Below, piece by piece: positions 1-7,408 of a DNA stretch of 64,000 bases. A program made the translations under genes and the position numbers. Origin of the DNA: Achromobacter xylosoxidans (GTDB lineage: Bacteria; Pseudomonadota; Gammaproteobacteria; Burkholderiales; Burkholderiaceae_B); contig NZ_LN831029.1 of assembly GCF_001457475.1 (NCBI RefSeq), forward strand, positions 1,612,001-1,676,000. The letters run 5' to 3'. How positions within the stretch are numbered: position 1 is the first letter of the stretch; every line of letters starts with the position of its first letter. The notes beneath the pieces are model-generated. The model ran no database searches. It was not told the origin of the DNA and was given only the letters and a program-made list of their open reading frames with translations.

Positions 1-1
1 C

Positions 2-754
2 GGCGGCGCCAAGGCCACGGTCAGGGCGGGCGGCAAGTCCTGGTACTTCATCACCGTCGACTACGCCTTCGGCCATTCGCTGGAGGCCGATACGGCCAAG
101 GCCGTCAAGGCGCTGGGCGGTACCGTCGCCGGCAGCGTGCGGCATCCGTTGAACGCGCCGGACTTCGCTTCGTACCTGCTGCAGGCGCAAAGCTCCAAGG
201 CGCAGGTGGTGGCGCTGGCCAACGGCGGCCAGGACACCGTCAACGCGGTCAAGCAGGCGCGCGAATTCGGCATCGTGGCCGGGGGCCAGCGCCTGGTGTC
301 GCTGCTGATCTTCCTGTCCGACCTGCGCGCGCTGGGGCTGGAAAGCGCCCAGGGGCTGTCGTACGTGGACGGCTTCTACTGGGATTACGACGACGCCACG
401 CGCCAGTGGTCGACGCGCTTCGAGAAGGCCTTCCGCGGCCTGAAGCCGACCATGACGCAGGCCGGCGTGTATTCCAGCGTGCTGCACTACCTGCGTTCGG
501 TGGCGGCCTCGGGCAGCACCGACGGCAAGGTGGTGGCCGACAAGATGCGCGAGCTGCCGATCAAGGATCCGATCATGCGCAATGCTTCGATCCGGCCCGA
601 CGGCCGCGTGATCCACGACATGTACCTGTATGAGGTGAAAAAGCCGTCCGAATCCAAGGGCGGTTGGGATTATTCCAAGCTGGTGGCCACCATCCCGGCG
701 GCCGAGGCCTTCCAGCCGCTGGCCGATTCGGCCTGCCCGCTGGTGCAGAAGTAA
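2..754 (+). CDS. ABC transporter substrate-binding protein, branched-chain amino acid type (5' truncated)
   Basis: The frame is open from base 2, so the N-terminus, including any signal peptide, lies outside the window. About 250 residues of the C-terminal part remain. The text resembles the periplasmic-binding-protein type 1 fold used by Leu/Ile/Val/urea-type ABC importers: an early WYFITVDYAFG segment, then SKAQVVALANGG and a hinge region around YVDGFYWDYDD. Such proteins bind the substrate in the periplasm and deliver it to a LivHMGF-type permease. No permease gene follows; mmsA is 96 bp downstream on the same strand. The ligand cannot be read from the sequence, though the neighbour suggests valine catabolism. 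Family assignment is good, substrate is inference. Confidence 0.85.
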   Translation, partial: GGAKATVRAGGKSWYFITVDYAFGHSLEADTAKAVKALGGTVAGSVRHPLNAPDFASYLLQAQSSKAQVVALANGGQDTVNAVKQAREFGIVAGGQRLVSLLIFLSDLRALGLESAQGLSYVDGFYWDYDDATRQWSTRFEKAFRGLKPTMTQAGVYSSVLHYLRSVAASGSTDGKVVADKMRELPIKDPIMRNASIRPDGRVIHDMYLYEVKKPSESKGGWDYSKLVATIPAAEAFQPLADSACPLVQK

Positions 755-762
755 GGCGCGGC

Positions 763-787
763 GCGCCGCCGGCAGACCCGGCGGCGC
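763..787 (+). other. Intercistronic GC-rich hairpin
   Basis: A perfect 10-bp stem (763-772 with 778-787, loop CAGAC) lies just after the binding-protein stop codon and before mmsA. There is no T-run, so it is more likely an mRNA-stabilising or weak pausing structure than a strong terminator. Confidence 0.4.
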
Positions 788-850
788 CCGCGCGAGATCC
801 AAGAACGCGGATTCCATCCGCATCGACTATGCAGTTGTGAGGAGCATCAA

Positions 851-2344
851 ATGAGTGAAGTCCCCCGCGTTCCGCTATTGATCGGCGGCAAGCTCGTGCA
901 GTCCAAGACCACCGAATGGCGCGACGTGATCAACCCCGCCACCCAGGAAGTCGTGGCCAAGGTGCCGTTCGCCACGCGCGCCGAACTGGACGAGGCCATC
1001 GCCAATTCCAAGGAAGCCTTCAAGACCTGGCGCAACAGCGGCCAGGGCCTGCGCATGCGCGTCATGCTGAAGTTCCAGGAACTGCTGCGCGCCAATACCG
1101 CCAAGCTGGCCGAGATGATCACCCGCGAGCACGGCAAGACCCTGCCGGACGCCGAGGGCGAAGTCGGACGCGGCCTGGAAGTGGTCGAGCACGCCTGCTC
1201 GATCGCCAACCTGCAGCTGGGCGAGTACGCCGAGAACGCCGCCTCCGGCATCGACGTCTACACCCTGATCCAGCCGCTGGGCGTGTGCGCGGGCATCACC
1301 GCGTTCAACTTCCCGGTGATGCTGCCGTGCTTCATGTTTCCCATCGCGGTGGCCTGCGGCAATACCTTCGTGCTCAAGCCGTCCGAGCAGGATCCGACCT
1401 CGTCGCTGTTCCTGGCCCAGCTGGCGCTGGAAGCCGGCCTGCCGCCGGGCGTGCTGAACGTGGTGCATGGCGGTCCGGAAACGGCCAACGGCCTGTGCGA
1501 GCATCCCGACATCAAGGCGGTGTCGTTCATCGGTTCGACCCGCGTCGGCACCGAGATCTACAACCGCGCCTCGGCCGCCGGCAAGCGCTGCCAGTCGATG
1601 ATGGGCGCCAAGAACCACTGCGTGATCCTGCCGGACGCCGATCCGGAAGTCGCGCTGAACCAATTGCTGGGCGCCGCGTTCGGCGCCGCAGGCCAGCGCT
1701 GCATGGCCTCGTCGGTGGCCGTGCTGGTGGGCGAGGCCCGCAACTGGCTGCCTGATTTCGTCGAGCGCGCCAAGAAGCTCAAGGTCAATTCCGGCATGGA
1801 CCGCGCCGCCGACCTGGGCCCGCTGGTGTCGCCGAACGCCAAGAAGCGCGTCGAAAGCCTGATCCAGAAGGGCGTGGACGAAGGCGCCAAACTGCTGCTG
1901 GACGGCCGCAACCTGAAAGTCGCCGGTTTCGAGCAGGGCAACTTCGTGGGCCCGACCGTGTTCGAGGGCGTCACCGAGAACATGACCATCTACACCGAGG
2001 AAATCTTCGGCCCGGTGCTGTGCGTTGTCGGCGCGGAAACGCTGGAAGAAGCGGTGGAATTCATCAACCGCAACCCCAACGGCAACGGCGTGGCCCTGTT
2101 CACGCAGGATGGCGGCGCGGCGCGTTACTTCCAGAACAACATCGACGTCGGCCAGGTCGGCATCAACGTGCCGATCCCGGTGCCGGTGGCATGGTTCAGC
2201 TTCACCGGTTCGCGCGGTTCCAAGCTGGGCGACCTGGGTCCCAACGGCAAGCAAGCGGTGCAGTTCTGGACCCAGACCAAGACCGTCACGGCGCGCTGGT
2301 CCGCCCATGCCAAGACCGTGAACACCACGATCTCGATGCGCTGA
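851..2344 (+). CDS. mmsA: CoA-acylating methylmalonate-semialdehyde dehydrogenase
   Basis: 497 residues, full length for the aldehyde dehydrogenase family MmsA branch. It oxidises methylmalonate or malonate semialdehyde with NAD and CoA, giving propionyl-CoA or acetyl-CoA plus CO2, late in valine, inositol or beta-alanine breakdown. The N-terminus carries the family signature [11 protein letters not shown]; the NAD-binding stretch has FIGSTRVG and the catalytic cysteine is Cys284 in [11 protein letters not shown]. The ATG has a good Shine-Dalgarno (TGAGGAG, 838-844). It follows a binding-protein gene and precedes a CysB-type regulator. The product propionyl-CoA would feed the prpBCD genes found about 50 kb further on, while the beta-alanine transaminase at 13-14 kb could supply malonate semialdehyde. 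Confidence 0.95.
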   Translation: MSEVPRVPLLIGGKLVQSKTTEWRDVINPATQEVVAKVPFATRAELDEAIANSKEAFKTWRNSGQGLRMRVMLKFQELLRANTAKLAEMITREHGKTLPDAEGEVGRGLEVVEHACSIANLQLGEYAENAASGIDVYTLIQPLGVCAGITAFNFPVMLPCFMFPIAVACGNTFVLKPSEQDPTSSLFLAQLALEAGLPPGVLNVVHGGPETANGLCEHPDIKAVSFIGSTRVGTEIYNRASAAGKRCQSMMGAKNHCVILPDADPEVALNQLLGAAFGAAGQRCMASSVAVLVGEARNWLPDFVERAKKLKVNSGMDRAADLGPLVSPNAKKRVESLIQKGVDEGAKLLLDGRNLKVAGFEQGNFVGPTVFEGVTENMTIYTEEIFGPVLCVVGAETLEEAVEFINRNPNGNGVALFTQDGGAARYFQNNIDVGQVGINVPIPVPVAWFSFTGSRGSKLGDLGPNGKQAVQFWTQTKTVTARWSAHAKTVNTTISMR

Positions 2345-2349
2345 AACAG

Positions 2350-2398
2350 GGACGCCTTGTCCTAAGCTTATATAAATAAGTCATATAACAAGGCGTCC
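2350..2398. repeat. Inverted repeat with AT-rich centre between mmsA and cysB
   Basis: An exact 11-bp inverted repeat (GGACGCCTTGT at 2350-2360 and its complement at 2388-2398) flanks a 27-nt AT-rich centre holding CTTATATAAATAAG. It begins six bases after the mmsA stop. It could end mmsA transcription or act as a regulator-binding region for the downstream gene. No T-run follows directly. Confidence 0.5.
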
Positions 2399-2409
2399 TT
2401 ATTACTTAT

Positions 2410-2436
2410 AATTGGCCCGTCTATCAGGGGCCAATT
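2410..2436 (+). promoter_or_regulatory. Hairpin covering the cysB ribosome binding site
   Basis: A 9-bp perfect inverted repeat, AATTGGCCC (2410-2418) and GGGCCAATT (2428-2436), ends one base before the cysB ATG at 2438. The purine-rich AGGGG Shine-Dalgarno lies at the edge of the right arm, so folding would hide it. A TATAAT hexamer (2407-2412) overlaps the left arm, so the site might instead be a DNA operator. Which of the two applies cannot be decided here. Confidence 0.45.
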
Positions 2437-2437
2437 C

Positions 2438-3382
2438 ATGAACCTGCAGCAATTTCGTTTCGTGCGCGAGACCATCCGGCGCGACTTCAACCTGACCGAA
2501 GCCGCCCGGATGCTCTATACCTCCCAGCCGGGGGTGTCCAAGGCCATCATCGAGTTCGAGGACGAGCTCGGTATCAAGATCTTCGAGCGCCACGGCAAGC
2601 GCATCAAAGGGCTGACCAAGCCCGGCCTGGCGGTTTCGCAGGTCATCGACCGCATCATGCGCGAGGTCGACAACCTCAAGAAGGTCAGCGACGAGTTCGC
2701 GCGCCGCGACGAGGGTGGCCTGGTGATCGCCTGCACCCACACCCAGGCGCGTTATCTGCTGCCGCGCGTGATCCCGGCATTCCGCAAGCAATTTCCCAAG
2801 GTGCATCTGTCGCTGGCCGAAGGCAGCCCGGCGCAACTGGCCGAAATGGTGCTGCACGAGCAGGCCGACCTGGCGCTGGCGACCGAATCGCTGGCGCTGA
2901 CGCCCGGCCTGGCCACCCTGCCGGTCTACGCCTGGGAGCACACCGTGGTGGTGCGGCCCGACCATCCGCTGGCCGAGCTGACCTCCAGCGCCGCCAAGCG
3001 CCTGTCGCTGGCGCAATTGGCCGAATACCCCATCGTGACCTACGACCGCGCCTTCACCGGCCGCAGCACGATCGACGAGGTCTTTGCCAACCAGGGCATC
3101 CACCCGGACATCGTCCTGGAAGCGATCGACGCGGACGTGATCAAGACTTACGTCGACGTGGGCCTGGGCATCGGCATCATCGCGGGCGTGGCCTATGACC
3201 CGCGTCGGGATTCCAGCCTGGTGGGCTTGCCGGTGGGGCACCTGTTCGGCACGCACACCACCCGCGTCGGCGTGAAGGCCGGGGTGTTCCTGCGGGACTA
3301 TGTCTATACGTTCCTGGAAATGCTGGCGCCGTCGCTGACCCGCGCCGTCGTCACGGAAGCGGTGCAGGGCACGCCGAAATAG
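2438..3382 (+). CDS. cysB: CysB-family LysR-type transcriptional regulator
   Basis: 314 residues, close to the usual CysB length of about 320. The N-terminal winged helix (residues 1-60) reads MNLQQFRFVRETIRRDFNLT then TEAARMLYTSQPGVSKAI, the characteristic CysB start; a LysR substrate-binding domain follows with THTQARYLLPRV near residue 98. CysB-type proteins activate sulfur assimilation genes with N-acetylserine as inducer. No sulfur gene lies in this window, so its targets are elsewhere or it is a paralogue such as Cbl. Its start codon sits against a hairpin (2410-2436) that could serve autoregulation. A strong terminator follows at 3420-3449. The exact paralogue is uncertain. Confidence 0.85.
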   Translation: MNLQQFRFVRETIRRDFNLTEAARMLYTSQPGVSKAIIEFEDELGIKIFERHGKRIKGLTKPGLAVSQVIDRIMREVDNLKKVSDEFARRDEGGLVIACTHTQARYLLPRVIPAFRKQFPKVHLSLAEGSPAQLAEMVLHEQADLALATESLALTPGLATLPVYAWEHTVVVRPDHPLAELTSSAAKRLSLAQLAEYPIVTYDRAFTGRSTIDEVFANQGIHPDIVLEAIDADVIKTYVDVGLGIGIIAGVAYDPRRDSSLVGLPVGHLFGTHTTRVGVKAGVFLRDYVYTFLEMLAPSLTRAVVTEAVQGTPK

Positions 3383-3419
3383 GGCTGCCCGCCGCGCGCC
3401 GGAGCAGTCGGACGAAAGG

Positions 3420-3449
3420 CGGCGCCCCTTCCGGGGAGCCGTTTTTTTT
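3420..3449 (+). terminator. Rho-independent terminator after cysB
   Basis: Nine-position stem (3420-3428 with 3433-3441, one G/A mismatch), loop TTCC, followed by eight T residues. It lies 37 bp after the cysB stop. Confidence 0.85.
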
Positions 3450-3558
3450 GCCCGCGCGCCCGTGGCAGGGGCGTGGCGGGTGGCCGGAGAGGGGGGGGCT
3501 CGCTATCCCTTTCCACGAGCTCATAAAAATTATTAAATAAGAACTGATCTCATTTGAG

Positions 3559-3586
3559 TTGACTAAAAAATAGGAATCATTATCAT
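3559..3586 (+). promoter_or_regulatory. Probable sigma-70 promoter of the DUF2325 gene
   Basis: TTGACT (3559-3564) and TATCAT (3581-3586) are separated by 16 bp in an AT-rich stretch unlike the surrounding GC-rich DNA. The -10 element lies inside the Fur-box-like sequence. Confidence 0.6.
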
Positions 3587-3590
3587 TACA
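3572..3590 (-). promoter_or_regulatory. Fur-box-like operator
   Basis: Read on the minus strand, the 19-mer TGTAATGATAATGATTCCT matches the classical Fur consensus GATAATGATAATCATTATC at 12 of 19 positions, including ten consecutive bases TAATGATAAT. It overlaps the -10 region of the promoter for the gene at 3621, the standard arrangement for iron-dependent repression. Confidence 0.65.
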
Positions 3591-3620
3591 TCCAGTCTCA
3601 ACGACCCAGTGAGGTTCAAC

Positions 3621-3950
3621 ATGACGGCAGGATTGAGTGCAGTGGTAGTGGGCGCCGACAGGCTCGGCAACATCCCGGATCTGCTCAAAGGACACAATAT
3701 TTCGATCACCCACCACATCAGTGGCCGTGATCCTTCGCATCAGAAGAAGACGTTGCAATTGCCCTCGGGCACCCAGCTGGCCATCCTGCTGACCGACTTC
3801 CTGGGCCACAACGTCATGAAGACCTTCCGCAACGCGGCGCAGCGCGGTGGCATCCGTGTCGTGGCTTGTCGCCGTTCGGTGTGCAGCATGCAGCAGGCCC
3901 TGCAGCAATGCGGCCTGTGCGCAGGAGCTGCGGGAGCCGCGGTTCACTGA
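3621..3950 (+). CDS. DUF2325 domain protein, probably iron-regulated
   Basis: 109 residues. The ATG at 3621 is preceded by GTGAGG; a GTG four codons upstream is less likely. It starts with a beta-alpha unit (SAVVVGADRLGNIPDLL), has a basic middle (HHISGRDPSHQKKT), then QLAILLTDFLGHNVMKTFR, which matches DUF2325, a small domain often described as a putative nucleotide-binding or dehydrogenase-like fold of unknown role. The C-terminal 30 residues hold four cysteines (C83, C88, C97, C100), which could bind metal. The gene stands alone between two terminators under a Fur-box-like promoter, so iron starvation is the likely inducer. Function unknown; the iron link is inferred from the operator. Confidence 0.8.
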   Translation: MTAGLSAVVVGADRLGNIPDLLKGHNISITHHISGRDPSHQKKTLQLPSGTQLAILLTDFLGHNVMKTFRNAAQRGGIRVVACRRSVCSMQQALQQCGLCAGAAGAAVH

Positions 3951-4043
3951 TACCGCGCCTGACCGTCGTACGGACCGCCGTACACACCGATTACTGGGGA
4001 GGCCGAAACGGCCTGCGGCCCCAAAGGTCGCGAAGAGGAATGT

Positions 4044-4080
4044 AAAACGCCGCCGGACTGGAATGGTCCGGCGGCGTTTT
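4044..4080. terminator. Bidirectional intrinsic terminator
   Basis: Perfect 15-bp stem AAAACGCCGCCGGAC (4044-4058) and its complement (4066-4080), loop of seven bases, with T-runs on both strands. It ends the DUF2325 gene on plus and the NlpC/P60 gene on minus. Confidence 0.9.
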
Positions 4081-4140
4081 GCCGTATGGAGGATTGCGGG
4101 CAGCGCGCGAGGGCGCGAGAATGCTTGCGCGGGCTTGGGT

Positions 4141-4800
4141 TCAGTTGGCGGCGCGAGCCGTGGCGAGCAGGCTGTTGTCGATGCGGCGGGCGCCGTTGTA
4201 ACGCTTGGACCAATACGCCATGGTCATGTTCTCGACGCGCACCACGCCGCCGGAGCTGGGCGAATGCACGAAGCGGTCGTCGCCCAGGTAGATGCCGACG
4301 TGGGAATAGCGGCGGCCCATGGTGTTGAAGAAGACCAGGTCACCGGCCTTGAGCTCGTTCTTGGCAATGGAAACGCCTTGCTGCGCGATCTCGGCGGCGT
4401 TGCGGGGCAGTTTCAGGCCCAGCGAGCGCTCGGCGGTGTAGGCCACCAGGCCGCTGCAATCGAAGCCGGTATCGGGGGAGCTGCCGCCGAAGCGGTAGCG
4501 GATGCCCAGGTAGTTCAGGGCTTCGCTGACCATGGCGTTGTCGCTGCTGACACCGCTGTGGCTGCGTTGGCGCTCGCGCTTGAATTTCTGCACCACCAGC
4601 ATGCCGATGGGATCATCGGCGGTGGCAACCCATTCCGTCTCGTAGGGATCGATCTCGGACGTATAGGCGGTGGACTTTTGATTGGTGCTTGCACAACCCG
4701 CCAGACCCGCGACGCACGCCACCAGCGCCAGCAAACGCAGACCGCGGTTCGCCTGGCCAGAGGATGAATTCAGTCGCGCGCTTTTGGAGTGTCGATGCAT
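4141..4800 (-). CDS. NlpC/P60 family lipoprotein, murein endopeptidase
   Basis: 219 residues. A hydrophobic signal LRLLALVACVAGLAGC ends in a lipobox with Cys36, so the mature protein is a lipoprotein. The C-terminal NlpC/P60 domain (about 85-205) has the catalytic Cys115 in TGFDCSGLV, His167 in YSHVGIYLG and His179 in FVHSPSSGG, so it should be active. Such enzymes (MepS/Spr-like) cut D,L-endopeptide bonds of peptidoglycan at the outer membrane to allow wall growth. It is monocistronic, divergent from prpE, and ends at a bidirectional terminator. The family is clear; the precise cleavage bond is not. Confidence 0.9.
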   Translation of the reverse strand: MHRHSKSARLNSSSGQANRGLRLLALVACVAGLAGCASTNQKSTAYTSEIDPYETEWVATADDPIGMLVVQKFKRERQRSHSGVSSDNAMVSEALNYLGIRYRFGGSSPDTGFDCSGLVAYTAERSLGLKLPRNAAEIAQQGVSIAKNELKAGDLVFFNTMGRRYSHVGIYLGDDRFVHSPSSGGVVRVENMTMAYWSKRYNGARRIDNSLLATARAAN

Positions 4801-5114
4801 TCGCCTGGGGAAGGTTGCCGCCTGTTTCGCATTTTTCGGGGTAATAAAGCGTCAAAAACGCTAAAAAACACCTGAATAGCTGAAATCAAGCAGCCAACCA
4901 ACAGATATGTTGTGTACAACTTCGCGGGGATTCTACCAAACTTTTAAGACTGGTTCGTTACTGTAACCAGCCCGGCGCCCGTGCGGCGTAGACGCGTGGC
5001 AGAATTTTTTGACCTGCGGCAAGCCTGGTGCAAGGTTTGCCGACCAAAATGACCGAAGGATTCAAAAAGAAAGCAATCAGCCATAAGGCGTATGCACAAT
5101 AACAGGAGACAAAA
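4801..5114. promoter_or_regulatory. Divergent promoter region of the NlpC lipoprotein and prpE
   Basis: This 314-bp gap carries no gene. It is AT-richer than its flanks and must hold both divergent promoters. A short inverted repeat, GTTGT-GT-ACAAC at 4909-4920, resembles the TTGTNNACAA pattern bound by some GntR/FCD regulators and is a candidate operator. The prpE Shine-Dalgarno CAGGAGA is at 5103-5109. No convincing paired -35/-10 could be fixed by eye. Confidence 0.5.
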
Positions 5115-7004
5115 ATGCAAAAAACCAGGGATTTCCATTACCGCTCGGTGCACGACCGCGATGCCTTCTGGCGCGAGCAGGCCGATCGGGTGCACTGGGA
5201 AACGCCGTTCGAATCCGTCCTGGATTTTTCGCGGCCCCCATTCGCCAAGTGGTTCGTGGGCGGCACGACCAACCTCTGTTACAACGCCGTCGACCGCTGG
5301 TTGCCGACCCAGGCCGACAAGCCGGCGTTGATCTGGGTCTCCACCGAGGTCGAGCGCGAACGGGTCTACACCCGCCAGGACGTCTATGAAGAGGTGAACG
5401 CGGCAGCCGCCATGCTGCAGGACCTGGGCGTGGGGCGCGGCGATCGGGTGCTGCTCTACATGCCGATGGTGCCCGAGGCGGTCTTTACCATGCTGGCCTG
5501 CGCCCGCATCGGCGCGGTGCACTCGGTGGTGTTCGGCGGATTTGCCTCGGTCAACCTGGCGCAGCGCATCGACGATGCCGCGCCCAAGGTGGTGGTGTGC
5601 ACGGACGGCGGCTCGCGCGGCGGCAAGGTGGTGCCCTACAAGCCGCTGCTGGACCGGGCGCTGGCCCTGTGCAAGACGCCGCCGGCTTCGGTGGTGGTGT
5701 TCGACCGCGGCCTGGCGCCGTTCGAACCGGTGGCCGGCCGCGATCTGGACTATGCCACCCTGCGCGCCGCCCAGCGCGGCGCCCGCGTGCCGGTGGCATG
5801 GCTGGAGTCGTCCGAACCCAGCTACATCCTGTACACGTCCGGCACCACCGGCAAGCCCAAGGGCGTTCAGCGCGACACCGGCGGCTACGCCGTGGCGCTG
5901 GCGTCGTCGATGGAGTACCTGTTCAACGGCAAGGCGGGCGACACGTTCTTCTGCACCAGCGACATCGGCTGGGTGGTGGGGCATTCCTATATTGTGTATG
6001 GCCCGCTGATCGGCGGACAGGCGACGGTGCTGTACGAAGGCACGCCGGTGCGCCCGGACGGCGCCATCCTGTGGAAGCTGGTGGAGCAGTTCGGCGTCAA
6101 CACGCTGTTCTCGGCGCCGACGGCGGTGCGGGTGCTCAAGCGCCAGGACCCGGCCTTGCTGCGCAAGCACGACCTGTCTTCGCTGCGGGCGGTGTACCTG
6201 GCCGGCGAACCGCTCGATGAACCCACCGCGCAGTGGATTTCCGAAGGCCTGGGCAAGCCCATCATCGACAACTATTGGCAGACCGAGTCCGGCTGGCCGA
6301 TCCTGTCGGCGCAGCCGGGCGTGGAAAAGGTGCCGACGCGCTTCGGCAGCCCGTCGTTCCCGGTCTATGGCTTCGATGCGCGCATCGTCAGCGAATCCAG
6401 CGGCGAGGACCTGGGACCTGACCAGAAGGGCGTGGTCGCCATTGTGCCGCCGTTGCCGCCGGGCGCCATGTCGACCATCTGGGGCGACGACGAGCGTTTC
6501 GTCCAGACCTATTTCACGTCGATCCCGGGGCGCCAGGTGTATTCCACCTTCGACTGGGGCCTGGTCGACGCGGATGGCTACTGGTTCATCCTGGGCCGCA
6601 CCGACGACGTGATCAATGTGGCCGGCCATCGGCTCGGCACGCGCGAGATCGAGGAATCCGTCAACAGCCACAGCGGTATTGCCGAATGCGCGGTGGTGGG
6701 CGTGGCCGACGCGCTCAAGGGGCAGGCGGCGATGGCGTTCGCGGTGCTGAAGAATCCCGCCGCGGCCGAAACGCCGGAGGGCGCAAAGCAGCTGGAAGCG
6801 GATATCATGCGGCTGGTGGAAGATCAGCTGGGAGCCGTGGCGCGGCCCGCCCGCATCCGGTTCGTGGGCGCGTTGCCCAAGACCCGCTCGGGCAAGGTGC
6901 TGCGCCGCGCGATCGTCGCGGTATGCGAAGGCCGTGATCCCGGCGACCTGACCACGATCGAAGATCCCACCGCCCTAGAACAGATCAAGGAGTCGCTGCA
7001 ATGA
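5115..7004 (+). CDS. prpE: Propionate--CoA ligase
   Basis: 629 residues, the usual PrpE length. It activates propionate (and more weakly acetate) with ATP and CoA to propionyl-CoA through an acyl-adenylate. ANL-superfamily motifs are visible: P-loop-like YTSGTTGKPKG followed by VQRDTGGYAVAL, which is typical of PrpE rather than Acs; DNYWQTESGWP; the hinge GRTDDVINVAGHRLGT; and the catalytic lysine in KTRSGKVLRR near the C-terminus. It is the first gene of a tightly packed operon: its stop overlaps the start of the next gene by four bases (ATGA). The methylcitrate genes prpBCD lie about 45 kb away, so the pathway is split in this genome. Confidence 0.93.
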   Translation: MQKTRDFHYRSVHDRDAFWREQADRVHWETPFESVLDFSRPPFAKWFVGGTTNLCYNAVDRWLPTQADKPALIWVSTEVERERVYTRQDVYEEVNAAAAMLQDLGVGRGDRVLLYMPMVPEAVFTMLACARIGAVHSVVFGGFASVNLAQRIDDAAPKVVVCTDGGSRGGKVVPYKPLLDRALALCKTPPASVVVFDRGLAPFEPVAGRDLDYATLRAAQRGARVPVAWLESSEPSYILYTSGTTGKPKGVQRDTGGYAVALASSMEYLFNGKAGDTFFCTSDIGWVVGHSYIVYGPLIGGQATVLYEGTPVRPDGAILWKLVEQFGVNTLFSAPTAVRVLKRQDPALLRKHDLSSLRAVYLAGEPLDEPTAQWISEGLGKPIIDNYWQTESGWPILSAQPGVEKVPTRFGSPSFPVYGFDARIVSESSGEDLGPDQKGVVAIVPPLPPGAMSTIWGDDERFVQTYFTSIPGRQVYSTFDWGLVDADGYWFILGRTDDVINVAGHRLGTREIEESVNSHSGIAECAVVGVADALKGQAAMAFAVLKNPAAAETPEGAKQLEADIMRLVEDQLGAVARPARIRFVGALPKTRSGKVLRRAIVAVCEGRDPGDLTTIEDPTALEQIKESLQ

Positions 7005-7408
7005 ACACCAAACCCGTGCTGACCGCCGAAGACGTCAAGAAGATCCTGGCCGCGGCCGAGGCACACGCCCTGCAGAACAAGTGGGCTGTCACCATCGCCG
7101 TGTCGGACGACGGCGGCCACCTGCTGGGCATGCTGCGACTGGACGACGCCGCGCCCATTTCCTCGCACATCGCCCCGGCCAAGGCCAAGACCGCGGCCCT
7201 GGGCCGCCGTGAATCGCGCGTCTACGAAGAGATCATCAACAACGGCCGCTATTCCTTCCTGTCGGCCCCGCTGATCGAAGGCATGCTGGAAGGCGGTGTG
7301 CCGATCGTGGCCAATGGCCAGGTGGTGGGCGCGGTCGGCGTGTCGGGCGTGAAGTCGACCGAAGACGCCCAGATCGCCCAGGCTGGCATCGCCGCGCTGG
7401 GCCTGTGA
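7001..7408 (+). CDS. HbpS/GlcG-like (DUF336) heme-binding family protein
   Basis: 135 residues, the standard length of the GlcG/HbpS-like family (formerly DUF336). Features are an N-terminal helix LTAEDVKKILAAAEAHA, the strand VTIAVSDDGGHLLGMLRLDD and the C-terminal GGVPIVANGQVVGAVGVSG, all typical of the family. HbpS binds heme and acts as a redox sensor; most homologues lack a defined role and are often next to oxidoreductase or organic-acid genes. Start and stop overlap both neighbours by four bases (ATGA with prpE, GTGA with the transporter), implying translational coupling and a role tied to propionate or organic-acid use. That role is inference. Confidence 0.85.
   Translation: MNTKPVLTAEDVKKILAAAEAHALQNKWAVTIAVSDDGGHLLGMLRLDDAAPISSHIAPAKAKTAALGRRESRVYEEIINNGRYSFLSAPLIEGMLEGGVPIVANGQVVGAVGVSGVKSTEDAQIAQAGIAALGL

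Noticed and set aside
875..2308. A 477-codon minus-strand frame over mmsA
   Set aside because: Antisense shadow of a clear aldehyde dehydrogenase; no ribosome binding site or domain.
4944..6671. A 575-codon minus-strand frame over prpE
   Set aside because: Antisense to a complete PrpE; low-complexity composition.
5115..7004. Second acetyl-CoA synthetase instead of PrpE
   Set aside because: Length 629 and the GVQRDTGGYAVAL segment fit PrpE; a separate 659-residue Acs is present at 9013.
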